Program-made: the position numbers and the translations under genes
Notes under the pieces: generated by a model
What the model was told of the DNA's origin: nothing
Database searches by the model: none
What the model saw: only the letters and a program-made list of their open reading frames with translations
Assembly (NCBI RefSeq): GCF_024346075.1
Contig: NZ_JAGQEK010000004.1
Span: 1 to 38,093, forward strand
Origin: Synechococcus sp. Cruz CV12-2-Slac-r
Lineage (GTDB): Bacteria; Cyanobacteriota; Cyanobacteriia; PCC-6307; Cyanobiaceae
Direction of reading: 5' to 3'
DNA: 38,093 nucleotides
Part shown: positions 1 through 8,334 of the stretch, piece by piece
How positions within the stretch are numbered: position 1 is the first letter of the stretch
Layout: each line of letters opens with the position of its first letter

Positions 1-1288
1 CGCCAAAGGATTCGTCGTAAGAGAAATCCATATCTACCGGCCGGCTGCGCATGCCGGAGCCAGGGGCTTTCACCTCAAAACGAAAATCAGCACCTTCATT
101 GGGCTGAATTCTCAGAATCAATTGGTTTGCAGTGGGACCAGCTCCCGCGGAGTCAAATAAATGCACAGGTGCTTCGCGGAAGGTGAGCACCACTTCGCTG
201 AGGCGCTTAGGCATGCGTTTGCCGGTGCGTAAATAAAAGGGCACCCCCTGCCAACGCCAATTATCGATGAATAATTTCATCGACACATAGGTTTCGGTGG
301 TGCTGTTGGGATCAACGCCAGGCTCCTGGCGATAGCCCGTAAGGGGATCAGCGCTGCTGCCACCGGGGCCATATTGACCGCGAACGCAACACTTCCAGGG
401 TTCTGCTTCATTTGCTAAGCGAGCTGCCTGCAGCACTTTTGCTTTTTCGTTGCGGATTGATTCCGGCTCGTAACGCCCAGGCGGTTCCATGGCCGTGAGG
501 GCAAGCATCTGGGTGAGATGGTTTTGAACCATATCCCGCAGGGCACCGGCACTCTCGTAATAACCAGCCCGTTCTTCAACCCCAACGGTTTCAGCTGCGG
601 TGATTTGCACGCTGGAGATGTAATTACGATTCCAGATTGGTTCAAAGATGGTGTTTGCAAAGCGCAGCACCAAAATGTTTTGAACTGTTTCCTTGCCGAG
701 GTAGTGATCAATACGGAAGATCTGGTTTTCCTTGGCGCAATTGTTCACGATTCGATTTAGGTCTTGAGCGCTAGCAAAATCACGGCCAAAGGGTTTTTCG
801 ATTACCACCCGGCTGCGTTTTGAATCCGCTAGCAGGCCAGCAGCAGCCAGGGCTCGGCAACCACTGCCATAAAAATTAGGCGACACCGACATATAGAAAG
901 TGCGATTGCTGCGGGTGGCCCGCAGGCGATCTATCTGCTCAAGCCGCTTCCCAAGGCGCACCAAATCTTCATCAATCTGAAGATCCACCGGCTCATAAAA
1001 AAGACCATCACAAAAAGTTTTCCAGGCTTCTGGATCAGCGGCAATTTCTACTGCTAAGGATTTCTCCATTTTTGAGCGAAATTCAGCGTCGCTCCAGGGC
1101 CTCCTGGCGCAACCCAAGATTGCAAATTCGCTCGGCAAGCGCCGCTGGCGAAATAGCTCAAATAAGGCTGGGATCAATTTGCGGTGGGTGAGATCGCCGC
1201 TGGCGCCAAAGATCACCAAACATTGCGGCGAAATTACTCGTTCCTGCCGCAGACCAACACGGAGGGGGTTAGTGAGAGATGCCGTCAT
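1..1288 (-). CDS. zwf: Glucose-6-phosphate 1-dehydrogenase, 3' end cut by window start
   Basis: Oxidises glucose-6-phosphate to 6-phosphogluconolactone with NADP+, the entry to the oxidative pentose phosphate pathway that cyanobacteria rely on for reductant in the dark. The start is ATG at 1288 and 429 codons are present; the family has about 500 residues, so roughly 75-80 C-terminal residues lie outside the window. The nucleotide-binding motif GASGDL is at residues 28-33 and the substrate-site signature RIDHYLGKE at 192-200. The conserved EKPFG stretch is at about 164-168. The gene lies 90 bp downstream of petH on the same strand, and that gap holds a direct repeat and an inverted repeat that may be regulatory. 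In many cyanobacteria opcA follows zwf, but that position is outside the window. Identification is secure. Confidence 0.96.
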   Translation of the reverse strand, partial: MTASLTNPLRVGLRQERVISPQCLVIFGASGDLTHRKLIPALFELFRQRRLPSEFAILGCARRPWSDAEFRSKMEKSLAVEIAADPEAWKTFCDGLFYEPVDLQIDEDLVRLGKRLEQIDRLRATRSNRTFYMSVSPNFYGSGCRALAAAGLLADSKRSRVVIEKPFGRDFASAQDLNRIVNNCAKENQIFRIDHYLGKETVQNILVLRFANTIFEPIWNRNYISSVQITAAETVGVEERAGYYESAGALRDMVQNHLTQMLALTAMEPPGRYEPESIRNEKAKVLQAARLANEAEPWKCCVRGQYGPGGSSADPLTGYRQEPGVDPNSTTETYVSMKLFIDNWRWQGVPFYLRTGKRMPKRLSEVVLTFREAPVHLFDSAGAGPTANQLILRIQPNEGADFRFEVKAPGSGMRSRPVDMDFSYDESFG

Positions 1289-1313
1289 TTGCAGAGGTGT
1301 TCGCCGAGTTCTT

Positions 1314-1347
1314 ACAGGTTGCCTGTTAGAGGTGAACAGAAGGTGAA
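1314..1347 (-). promoter_or_regulatory. Candidate regulatory region of zwf: 11-bp-period direct repeat plus inverted repeat
   Basis: On the minus strand the 7-mer TTCACCT occurs twice (plus-strand 1341-1347 and 1330-1336), separated by TCTG, so the period is exactly 11 bp. Tandem 7-mers with a 4-bp spacer are the architecture of Pho boxes and other OmpR/PhoB-family sites. Immediately downstream is an inverted repeat, ACAGG-TTG-CCTGT at 1314-1326. A weak -10-like TGTAAG overlaps its downstream arm on the minus strand. The region lies 26-59 bp upstream of the zwf ATG. The repeats are directly visible; binding by any regulator is inference. Confidence 0.4.
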
Positions 1348-1378
1348 TGGTCTATCTGTCTGCAGATTTGAAACAGAT

Positions 1379-2554
<1,176 letters not shown>

Positions 2555-2633
2555 TTAACTATAGGAACTGCCCTGCTCGGCTTCAGTTGTATCCCTTTCC
2601 TCGGGATCATTCGGTTAGGAAGAAAACACAGTT

Positions 2634-2662
2634 ATTGTATTTAACGTTGCAGCTCATGCCAA
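2634..2662 (-). promoter_or_regulatory. Candidate sigma70-type promoter for petH
   Basis: Read on the minus strand, TTGGCA (plus-strand 2657-2662) is followed after exactly 17 bp by TACAAT (2634-2639). Each hexamer matches the -35 or -10 consensus at five of six positions. Transcription would start near 2627, giving a leader of about 90 nt before the petH ATG at 2536. The -35 element lies about 18 bp from the start of the divergent gene at 2680, so the two genes share this 143-bp region. I saw no GTA-N8-TAC site for NtcA in it. The prediction rests on consensus match only. Confidence 0.55.
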
Positions 2663-2679
2663 CAGGCCGCTATTAAATC

Positions 2680-3219
2680 TTGCAGCCCCCTCCTCTACTT
2701 ACGCTTCCTTCCGAGCCCATCGAGCAGGAAATTGAACGCCTGCCCTCGGCTACTCGCCGCCTTGCTGCTCAGCTCAGGTTGCCCCTAGCTGAGGAGGCTG
2801 TGTGGCAAGTGCTTACAGACTATGAGAGCCTTCCCACCTTTATTCCAAATTTGGTTAGTTCCAGGCTGTTGAGCCGCGATGGTTCTTTCGTGAAGGTGGA
2901 GCAGGTGGGAAGCCAGAAATTTGTAGGTCTGAGCTTTTCAGCAAGCGTTCGCCTCGAATTGCAGGAGCGCTGCGCTGAAGGAATTCTTAGTTTTAGGATG
3001 GTTTCGGGCGATTTTCGCCGTTTTGAAGGGGCATGGACAGTGGTTAAAACCTCTGATGGGGTGAGATTGCGCTACGAATTACTTGTTCAGGCTTGCATTG
3101 GTATGCCAATTGCCTTGATAGAGCAAAGATTGCGGGAAGACTTGGCTACAAATTTGCGATGCGTTGCCCTTGAGGCCTTGCGTAGAGCTCAGGCAGTGAA
3201 ACTTGCGGAAATTGTTTAA
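2680..3219 (+). CDS. SRPBCC (START/polyketide cyclase-like) family protein
   Basis: A 179-residue soluble protein with the pattern of the SRPBCC/Coq10-like helix-grip fold: after a charged N-terminus comes the motif AEEAVWQVLTDYESLPTFIP (about residues 37-56), then alternating beta strands, and a long C-terminal helix (about 142-170). Such proteins bind hydrophobic ligands; the ligand here cannot be told. The start is TTG at 2680. An in-frame stop lies at 2674-2676, and the nearby ATG at 2656 is in a frame that stops after six codons, so TTG is the first usable start. It is divergent from petH. Many cyanobacteria have a similar uncharacterised protein. The fold assignment is reasonable; function is unknown. 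Confidence 0.75.
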   Translation: MQPPPLLTLPSEPIEQEIERLPSATRRLAAQLRLPLAEEAVWQVLTDYESLPTFIPNLVSSRLLSRDGSFVKVEQVGSQKFVGLSFSASVRLELQERCAEGILSFRMVSGDFRRFEGAWTVVKTSDGVRLRYELLVQACIGMPIALIEQRLREDLATNLRCVALEALRRAQAVKLAEIV

Positions 3220-3340
3220 CTGAAGATTTAGCTAAAATATAATGGTGTATTAATTAACATCAATATTTTTAGGTGCTATTTGATATCCAAGTTGAAGTTT
3301 TTTGGCGCGCGGCCATCTCAATTTTGTGCCAATTAAATGA
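3220..3340. other. AT-rich gap between SRPBCC gene and tRNA-Glu
   Basis: A 121-bp AT-rich spacer. It contains a perfect plus-strand TATAAT at 3238-3243 with only a weak -35-like TTTAAC 17 bp upstream. No open frame of note follows. I found no convincing terminator; the TTGGC and GCCAA arms near 3302-3334 enclose a long loop and lack a T-run on the correct side. Confidence 0.4.
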
Positions 3341-3413
3341 TACCCCCAAGGGGATTCGAACCCCTGTCGCCTCCGTGAAAGGGAGGTGTCCTAGGCCTCT
3401 AGACGATGGGGGC
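3341..3413 (-). tRNA. trnE: tRNA-Glu (anticodon UUC)
   Basis: A 73-nt cloverleaf on the minus strand. The acceptor arm GCCCCCA pairs with TGGGGGT followed by discriminator A. The anticodon arm is CCTCC-CTTTCAC-GGAGG, giving anticodon TTC, and the T arm is AGGGG-TTCGAAT-CCCCT. CCA is not encoded. In cyanobacteria glutamyl-tRNA(Glu) also feeds 5-aminolevulinate synthesis by the C5 pathway, so this tRNA supplies heme, chlorophyll and bilin synthesis as well as translation. It lies 56 bp downstream of sasA on the same strand and appears to have its own promoter. Confidence 0.97.
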
Positions 3414-3437
3414 AAGGCCTAATTGGCAAGAATTGAG

Positions 3438-3465
3438 CCTATACAGGCAACTCACCTTGAGTCAA
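3438..3465 (-). promoter_or_regulatory. Candidate promoter of tRNA-Glu
   Basis: On the minus strand TTGACT (plus-strand 3460-3465) is followed after 16 bp by TATAGG (3438-3443), with the tRNA 5' end 24 nt further on. The -35 matches five of six and the -10 four of six consensus bases. The element lies wholly in the gap between the sasA stop codon and the tRNA, suggesting independent transcription. Confidence 0.55.
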
Positions 3466-3469
3466 GTAT

Positions 3470-4609
3470 TCAGTCACTTTGACCACGCCACACCGGCACG
3501 GTGAAATGAAAGCAAGCACCTTCACCAGGGGCAGATACAACCCAAATGCGTCCGCCATGTACTTCCACAATGCGGCGACATACCGAAAGACCCACCCCAA
3601 AGCCGGAAGCTTGCGCTGCTGTTTGTGGTAACCGCACCCGATCTTGAAATATTCGTTGCTGTTCCTCCATTGGGATGCCGGGTCCGGTGTCGCTAACGCT
3701 CACTTGCACCCACTGGCTGGTGCGGTGAAGCAATGAAAGGTTCACCTGGCCCCCATCAGGGGTGAACTTGAGGGCATTTTCGATCAAGTTCAACAAAACC
3801 TGCCGCATCCGTCTTTGGTCTGCGTATACATCGGGTAAATCTCCTGGCACATCGGTGTGCAACTCCAAAGAACGGTTTACCCAAAGTTTTTCCAGCTCAA
3901 GAATCGCTTCAGCAGCAATTGGCGCTAGCGGTAAGCGTTGAGGATTAAACATTGCTTCCCAACGGGTGCTTCCCACCTCCAGGAGGTCTTTTGAAAGCTG
4001 CTCAATATCGTCTAAACGGCGATCCACCACATCAAAAAATCGTTCGCTATCAATTTGATTGCGTCTGAAGCTCTGCAAAGCCAAATTTGCAGCGGTGAGG
4101 GGGGTGCGCAATTCATGGGCCACCATGCGCAGCAAACGTTCCTGAACCCCAAGCCGTGAGGTGAGGGTTTCATTTTCTTGCCGCAGCACCAATAACTGAT
4201 CTTCCAGCTGCAATTCTCTCTGGCTGAGTCCGCCACTTGGTTCCGCCGTTCGCAAGCCCATGCCAAGGCCGCTTACAAGGCCCAGTTGGCGCCAGCGTGG
4301 GAGCCAATTTTCCATTTGGCGCCGGATTGCATTACCAGCAAATACCTGTTTGGGCGGTGGATCTAGCTTGATTAATGCAGGGGTGGCAACCAAGCGATGC
4401 AACTCCAGCAGTTCTGGTTGCTTTTGCGGATCAGCAATGGTGAGGGTGAGCTCAAAATTTCCTTTTTGCTCCTCAAGAAATTCCAGCAGAGCTCTTAAAT
4501 CCGCACCCGCCAATTGGTTGGGGCCCGCCAGCAGCAGCAGGTTTAAGACCTGTTGTTGAGTTGTTTCTCCCTGGCCGGGCACTACAAAATTCAGATATTT
4601 GACCCACAC
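3470..4609 (-). CDS. sasA: Circadian adaptive-response sensory histidine kinase SasA
   Basis: Relays timing from the KaiABC oscillator to the response regulator RpaA, and so to global transcription. Of 379 residues, about 20-105 form a KaiB/thioredoxin-like sensor domain ([32 protein letters not shown]) that binds KaiC. A coiled linker follows (about 128-160), then the HisKA domain with phospho-acceptor H165 in [13 protein letters not shown], and the ATPase domain with the N box [10 protein letters not shown]1 DTGPGIP and G2 [18 protein letters not shown]. No membrane segment is present, as expected. The start is GTG at 4609 in this reading; the N-terminal tail is variable in the family, so the start is less certain than the identity. 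The kai genes are not in the window. Confidence 0.95.
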   Translation of the reverse strand: MWVKYLNFVVPGQGETTQQQVLNLLLLAGPNQLAGADLRALLEFLEEQKGNFELTLTIADPQKQPELLELHRLVATPALIKLDPPPKQVFAGNAIRRQMENWLPRWRQLGLVSGLGMGLRTAEPSGGLSQRELQLEDQLLVLRQENETLTSRLGVQERLLRMVAHELRTPLTAANLALQSFRRNQIDSERFFDVVDRRLDDIEQLSKDLLEVGSTRWEAMFNPQRLPLAPIAAEAILELEKLWVNRSLELHTDVPGDLPDVYADQRRMRQVLLNLIENALKFTPDGGQVNLSLLHRTSQWVQVSVSDTGPGIPMEEQQRIFQDRVRLPQTAAQASGFGVGLSVCRRIVEVHGGRIWVVSAPGEGACFHFTVPVWRGQSD

Positions 4610-4681
4610 TATTAAAAAAATCTGATTTACATACCTAAAAAGGCAAAATCGGCTTCATTATTCCTTTTTAACCACACTTTG

Positions 4682-5224
4682 ATGGCCTTGGGTTTGATCA
4701 AGCAAGACCCCAGCCGCATCAATCTCGATAGCTCCCTGCGCCGCTGGTTTTCCCGCAATTTGGGGCTTTGGCGTTCTCGCCGTCAATACGTTTTTGGCGA
4801 TGATGAGTCACTTAAAATTGATGTGCTGCTTCGGATCGAAGCTTTTAGTGAGCCGGTGGAGGGTGATGCCGCTTACCGCTTTAGCTGGTGGCCGGAGAAG
4901 GAACACAACTTTTTCGAAAAACAACCACGCTTTGTGCCCACAGGCACCATGGAGGCATTCCTTTGCGGCCACCAGTTGCGCCGCAGCCGTGGTTTTTTTA
5001 GTGGCTCTCCAACTAAAAGCCAGATCCGTCAGGTGGATGAACACGAATTGGTTTTTGAATCCCATTACCAGGAATGGGACATCCTTGAGCACATCCGCCT
5101 AGTAGCCCAAGATTGCTACCGGAGCAGATCGATTTATTCCTGGCGTAATGGGGAATTGGAGGTTGCTGAGGTGCACCACGAGATCCGCATTGAAAGCGGT
5201 GGAACAACAATTGAGGCTGAATGA
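4682..5224 (+). CDS. CpcS/CpeS-like lipocalin-fold protein (possible bilin lyase relative)
   Basis: A 180-residue protein. It shares spaced features with CpcS/CpeS-type phycobiliprotein lyases: an early W-R-S-R-R segment (compare W-F-S-Q-R-T in CpcS), a central GTMEAF, and a C-terminal R-S-R-S followed by an EIRIE strand, where CpcS has R-M-R-T and SEIRM. The family folds as a lipocalin-like barrel and attaches bilins to phycobiliprotein cysteines. The match is by eye and distant, so it may instead be a related binding protein. ATG at 4682 is preferred to the adjacent TTG at 4679. It is divergent from sasA, and its stop overlaps the next gene by 4 bp (ATGA), so it probably leads an operon with the secreted protein and pepN. 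Confidence 0.6.
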   Translation: MALGLIKQDPSRINLDSSLRRWFSRNLGLWRSRRQYVFGDDESLKIDVLLRIEAFSEPVEGDAAYRFSWWPEKEHNFFEKQPRFVPTGTMEAFLCGHQLRRSRGFFSGSPTKSQIRQVDEHELVFESHYQEWDILEHIRLVAQDCYRSRSIYSWRNGELEVAEVHHEIRIESGGTTIEAE

Positions 5225-5673
5225 AGGGAATGGTGCAACATGGATTGGTACTAAGTAAGAAGTTTGTGGTGTTGCGTCAGCTGATCTCCGCGTCTGCACT
5301 GCTGGCGCTTTCAACTTTTAGCTCAATTACTGCGGTGCAAGCTCAAGTGGGTCCAAAGCCGGCAAGCGAGGCTGAAATGACCCTCTACACCAGGATTTCA
5401 GCTCTAAATGCTTGTATCGCGGCAGCCAACGGAGTCGATTTCAATAAGTCGATCGGTATTGCTGGTGAAACGCTTACCCAGGTGCTTCAGGGGCAAAACG
5501 GTGGCGCGATTCAGCAGTTAGGGGCAAAAGCTTTGCCCTTAGAAGAGTTGCGTAAAGGTTCGATCAACTCAGTATTGATTGGTGTTTCTCAAGTTTGCCC
5601 AGATCTGATGCCAGCAGATGTGCGCGACAAGGTAAAGCAGGCGCTGCAGCAGCAAGGCAAGCCAGCTAAGTAA
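5221..5673 (+). CDS. Small secreted protein of unknown function
   Basis: A 150-residue protein I cannot assign to a function. The N-terminus has a basic segment (about residues 13-19), a hydrophobic core (about 20-38) and a likely signal-peptidase site after AVQA (about 41), so it should be exported. The mature part has two cysteines, C65 and C126, which could form a disulfide, and it ends in a short Gln/Lys-rich tail. The ATG at 5221 overlaps the previous stop by 4 bp. A second in-frame ATG at 5230 would give a shorter n-region and is also possible. pepN begins 2 bp after its stop codon, so the three genes are probably co-transcribed. Confidence 0.75.
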   Translation: MKGMVQHGLVLSKKFVVLRQLISASALLALSTFSSITAVQAQVGPKPASEAEMTLYTRISALNACIAAANGVDFNKSIGIAGETLTQVLQGQNGGAIQQLGAKALPLEELRKGSINSVLIGVSQVCPDLMPADVRDKVKQALQQQGKPAK

Positions 5674-5675
5674 CC

Positions 5676-8327
5676 ATGCTTTCCCCTGGCGCAGCGGTAG
5701 TGCCGATCCGATTAATCGATTACAAGCCCCCAACGGTGCTGATCGAGCAAGTGCAATTGCTGGTGCAATTGTTTCCAGATAAAGCCCTGGTGGATTGCCA
5801 GCTCAGCATTACGCCCAATGGCTTAGCCCCAGGGGACCCCTTAGAACTTCAGGCCCTAGACCTAGAGCTGCTAGAGCTCAGTATTGACGGTTTACCAGTG
5901 GCTGATTGCCATTGGCAGCACAGTGCAGGTGTGCTGCGTTTAGAAGCTGGAATCCTGCCGCATACCAGTTTTTGTTTACGCAGCCTCAGCCGTTTACAAC
6001 CCGCGGCTAATACCAGCCTTGAGGGGCTCTACACCAGTGGTGATTTATTCACCACCCAATGTGAAGCTGAGGGGTTTAGGCGAATCACCCCTTTTCTTGA
6101 TCGCCCCGATGTGTTGAGTAGCTATCGGGTGCGAATTGAAGCTGGCCGCCAATGGGCACCAGTATTGCTGAGTAATGGCAACTGCATCGCCACAGGTGAA
6201 TTACCTGGTGATCGCCATTACGCCGAATGGCACGATCCATTTCCTAAACCCTGTTATCTCTTTGCATTGGTAGCTGGCCCCTTAGTGGAAGTGGCTGATC
6301 AGTTCTTGAGCGCATCTGGCAAGCAGGTGCGCTTACGAATTCATGTGGAAAATGGTGATCAAGAGCTCTGCGGCCATGCAATGGCCAGCTTGAAACGTTG
6401 TATGGCCTGGGATGAACAGGTTTATGGATTGGAATACGACCTTGAGGAGTTCAATATTGTTGCGGTGCGCCATTTCAACATGGGCGCTATGGAAAATAAA
6501 AGCCTTAATATTTTTAACTCTAAGTTGGTATTAGCCGATGCAGAAACTGCAACCGATGCAGAACTTGAAAGTGTTGAAAGCGTAATAGCCCATGAATATT
6601 TCCACAATTGGACCGGCAATCGAGTTACTTGCCGCGATTGGTTTCAGCTTTCATTAAAAGAGGGATTAACGGTATTTAGAGATCAGCAATTTAGCGCTGA
6701 TCTCCATGGCAATGCCATGAAGCGGATTGAAGATGTGGCCATGTTAAGAGCCTATCAATTCCCTGAAGACAGTGGCCCCACAGCCCATCCAGTGCAGCCT
6801 GATCAATACATAGCTATCGATAATTTTTATACCACTACCATCTATGAGAAGGGAGCAGAACTCATAAGGATGCAGCAAACTTTGCTGGGTAAAGATGATT
6901 TTATGGCAGGGGTTGCACTTTATTTAAAGCGTCATGATGGTAAAGCTGCCACCTGTGAAGAGTTTTTGCAGGCCCTTGAGGCGGCCTCATCTAAGTCTTT
7001 GGCTTCATTTCGGCTTTGGTATCAACAAGCTGGCACCCCAGTGCTAGCGATCAAGCAGCAGTGGGATTCAAGCCTTGGTCAATTGCAGCTGCTGTTGAGC
7101 CAGTCGTATCCGTTAATTGCAAACCAAAGCTCAACAAAGCCGGTACCCATCCCGGTGAGCATCGCCTTGATTGCTGGCGGCGGAGAGCTGCTTAAAGAGC
7201 AGCTGCTTGTTTTAGATGCTGCTTCTAAGCAGTGGCAATTCAACGATTTACCCCCAGGCGATCAGCCCCCTTTAATTTCAGTGCTGCGTGGTTTTTCTGC
7301 GCCCGTGCGTTTGCAGTTTGAGCGTTCTAATCACGATTTAAAACGTTTGCTTTTGCATGAAAGCGATGCCTTTAGCCGTTGGGATAGTGCTCAACAACTT
7401 TGGCAACGTTGTCTTTTGCAACCCTCCTTAGAACAGCAAGAGAGCCTGCTGGCCATCTGCAAACAATTTCTAGCTGATCAAATTAGTGCTGAACAAATTA
7501 GTGCTGAACAAATTAGTGCTGAACAAAGTTTTGATCCGCGCTTGCTGGTGGCGTTGTTGCAAGCTCCTGCTCTAGAGGAATTGGAGGCCGCCTGCTTAGA
7601 GCTGGAGATAACTCCAGATCCTCCTGCTTTAGAGCGGGCTTTGCTAGAGCGCAAGATCTGGCTTGGCCGTGAATTAGCCAGCCAATTACAGGTGCTTTGC
7701 CACCAATTAGCACAACCGGTTCAGCAGCTCTGGCCCGCAGGCGTAGGGCAGAGGCAGCTGTTGGGGTTGGCTTGGAGCTGGCTTGTGGCAGGTGGTTTAA
7801 AGCCAACGGAGCTTTCGCTTATCCAGCATGTTGAGGGTTCTTCTATGACCCTTGCCCGCGCAGCGCTTGCTGCTCTACAGCCGTGGGATTGCCCAGAGCG
7901 CAGCGATGCCATGGAAGTATTTCAAAGCCGCTGGCTTGAGCGGCCTGTAATTCTTGACAACTGGTTTGCCCTGCAAGCTTCTGCCCCTTTTGGTGATGCG
8001 ATCGCCAGGGCAGAAGCGCTGTTGAGCCATCCTCGCTTTGATCCCCAAGCACCGAATAGTTTGCGGGCGGTGTTAGGCGGATTTGCCCGCTGCGCTCAGT
8101 CTTTTCATAAACCAGATGGCAGTGGCTATCGCTGGCTGGCTGATCAACTAGTGGCACTCGATGTGCAAAATCCAATTGCCGCTTCGCGGTTTTTAAAATT
8201 ATTCATGGGTTGGCGCAACTATGGCCCCCAACGCAAAGATCAGATGCAAAAAACTTTATATTGGCTCCTTGATCGTTTGCATTCAGCCAACAGCCAAGAA
8301 ATTACGCGTCAATGTTTAGGGTTGTAA
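5676..8327 (+). CDS. pepN: Aminopeptidase N (M1 family zinc metallopeptidase)
   Basis: Removes N-terminal residues from peptides in the cytoplasm. The 883-residue length fits the bacterial PepN class. The substrate-binding motif GAMEN is at 270-274, and the zinc site is HEYFH (H306, H310) with the third ligand E329 at the expected spacing of 18 residues. The N-terminal DYKPPTVLIEQVQL matches the beta-bowl start of PepN. The C-terminal helical domain (about 550-883) contains an in-frame triplication of the pentapeptide QISAE at 602-616. ATG at 5676 lies 2 bp after the upstream stop. Identification is secure. Confidence 0.96.
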   Translation: MLSPGAAVVPIRLIDYKPPTVLIEQVQLLVQLFPDKALVDCQLSITPNGLAPGDPLELQALDLELLELSIDGLPVADCHWQHSAGVLRLEAGILPHTSFCLRSLSRLQPAANTSLEGLYTSGDLFTTQCEAEGFRRITPFLDRPDVLSSYRVRIEAGRQWAPVLLSNGNCIATGELPGDRHYAEWHDPFPKPCYLFALVAGPLVEVADQFLSASGKQVRLRIHVENGDQELCGHAMASLKRCMAWDEQVYGLEYDLEEFNIVAVRHFNMGAMENKSLNIFNSKLVLADAETATDAELESVESVIAHEYFHNWTGNRVTCRDWFQLSLKEGLTVFRDQQFSADLHGNAMKRIEDVAMLRAYQFPEDSGPTAHPVQPDQYIAIDNFYTTTIYEKGAELIRMQQTLLGKDDFMAGVALYLKRHDGKAATCEEFLQALEAASSKSLASFRLWYQQAGTPVLAIKQQWDSSLGQLQLLLSQSYPLIANQSSTKPVPIPVSIALIAGGGELLKEQLLVLDAASKQWQFNDLPPGDQPPLISVLRGFSAPVRLQFERSNHDLKRLLLHESDAFSRWDSAQQLWQRCLLQPSLEQQESLLAICKQFLADQISAEQISAEQISAEQSFDPRLLVALLQAPALEELEAACLELEITPDPPALERALLERKIWLGRELASQLQVLCHQLAQPVQQLWPAGVGQRQLLGLAWSWLVAGGLKPTELSLIQHVEGSSMTLARAALAALQPWDCPERSDAMEVFQSRWLERPVILDNWFALQASAPFGDAIARAEALLSHPRFDPQAPNSLRAVLGGFARCAQSFHKPDGSGYRWLADQLVALDVQNPIAASRFLKLFMGWRNYGPQRKDQMQKTLYWLLDRLHSANSQEITRQCLGL
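7479..7523 (+). repeat. Three perfect 15-bp tandem copies within pepN
   Basis: The unit CAAATTAGTGCTGAA occurs at 7479-7493, 7494-7508 and 7509-7523 without a mismatch, followed by a partial CAAA. It encodes QISAE three times and keeps the frame. The identity at synonymous positions points to recent slipped-strand expansion. Confidence 0.95.
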
Positions 8328-8334
8328 AAAAAAG

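Noticed and set aside
3302-3335. Possible rho-independent terminator after tRNA-Glu
   Set aside because: The TTGGC and GCCAA arms are 21 nt apart and no T-run follows on the minus strand.
4679-4681. TTG at 4679 as start of the CpcS-like gene
   Set aside because: An ATG follows immediately at 4682 in the same frame and is the stronger initiator.
7998-8005. HIP1 octamer GCGATCGC (also at 20782, 28475 and 37611)
   Set aside because: I found only four by eye in 38 kb, against about 0.6 expected by chance; this is far below HIP1-rich cyanobacteria and shows no positional pattern.
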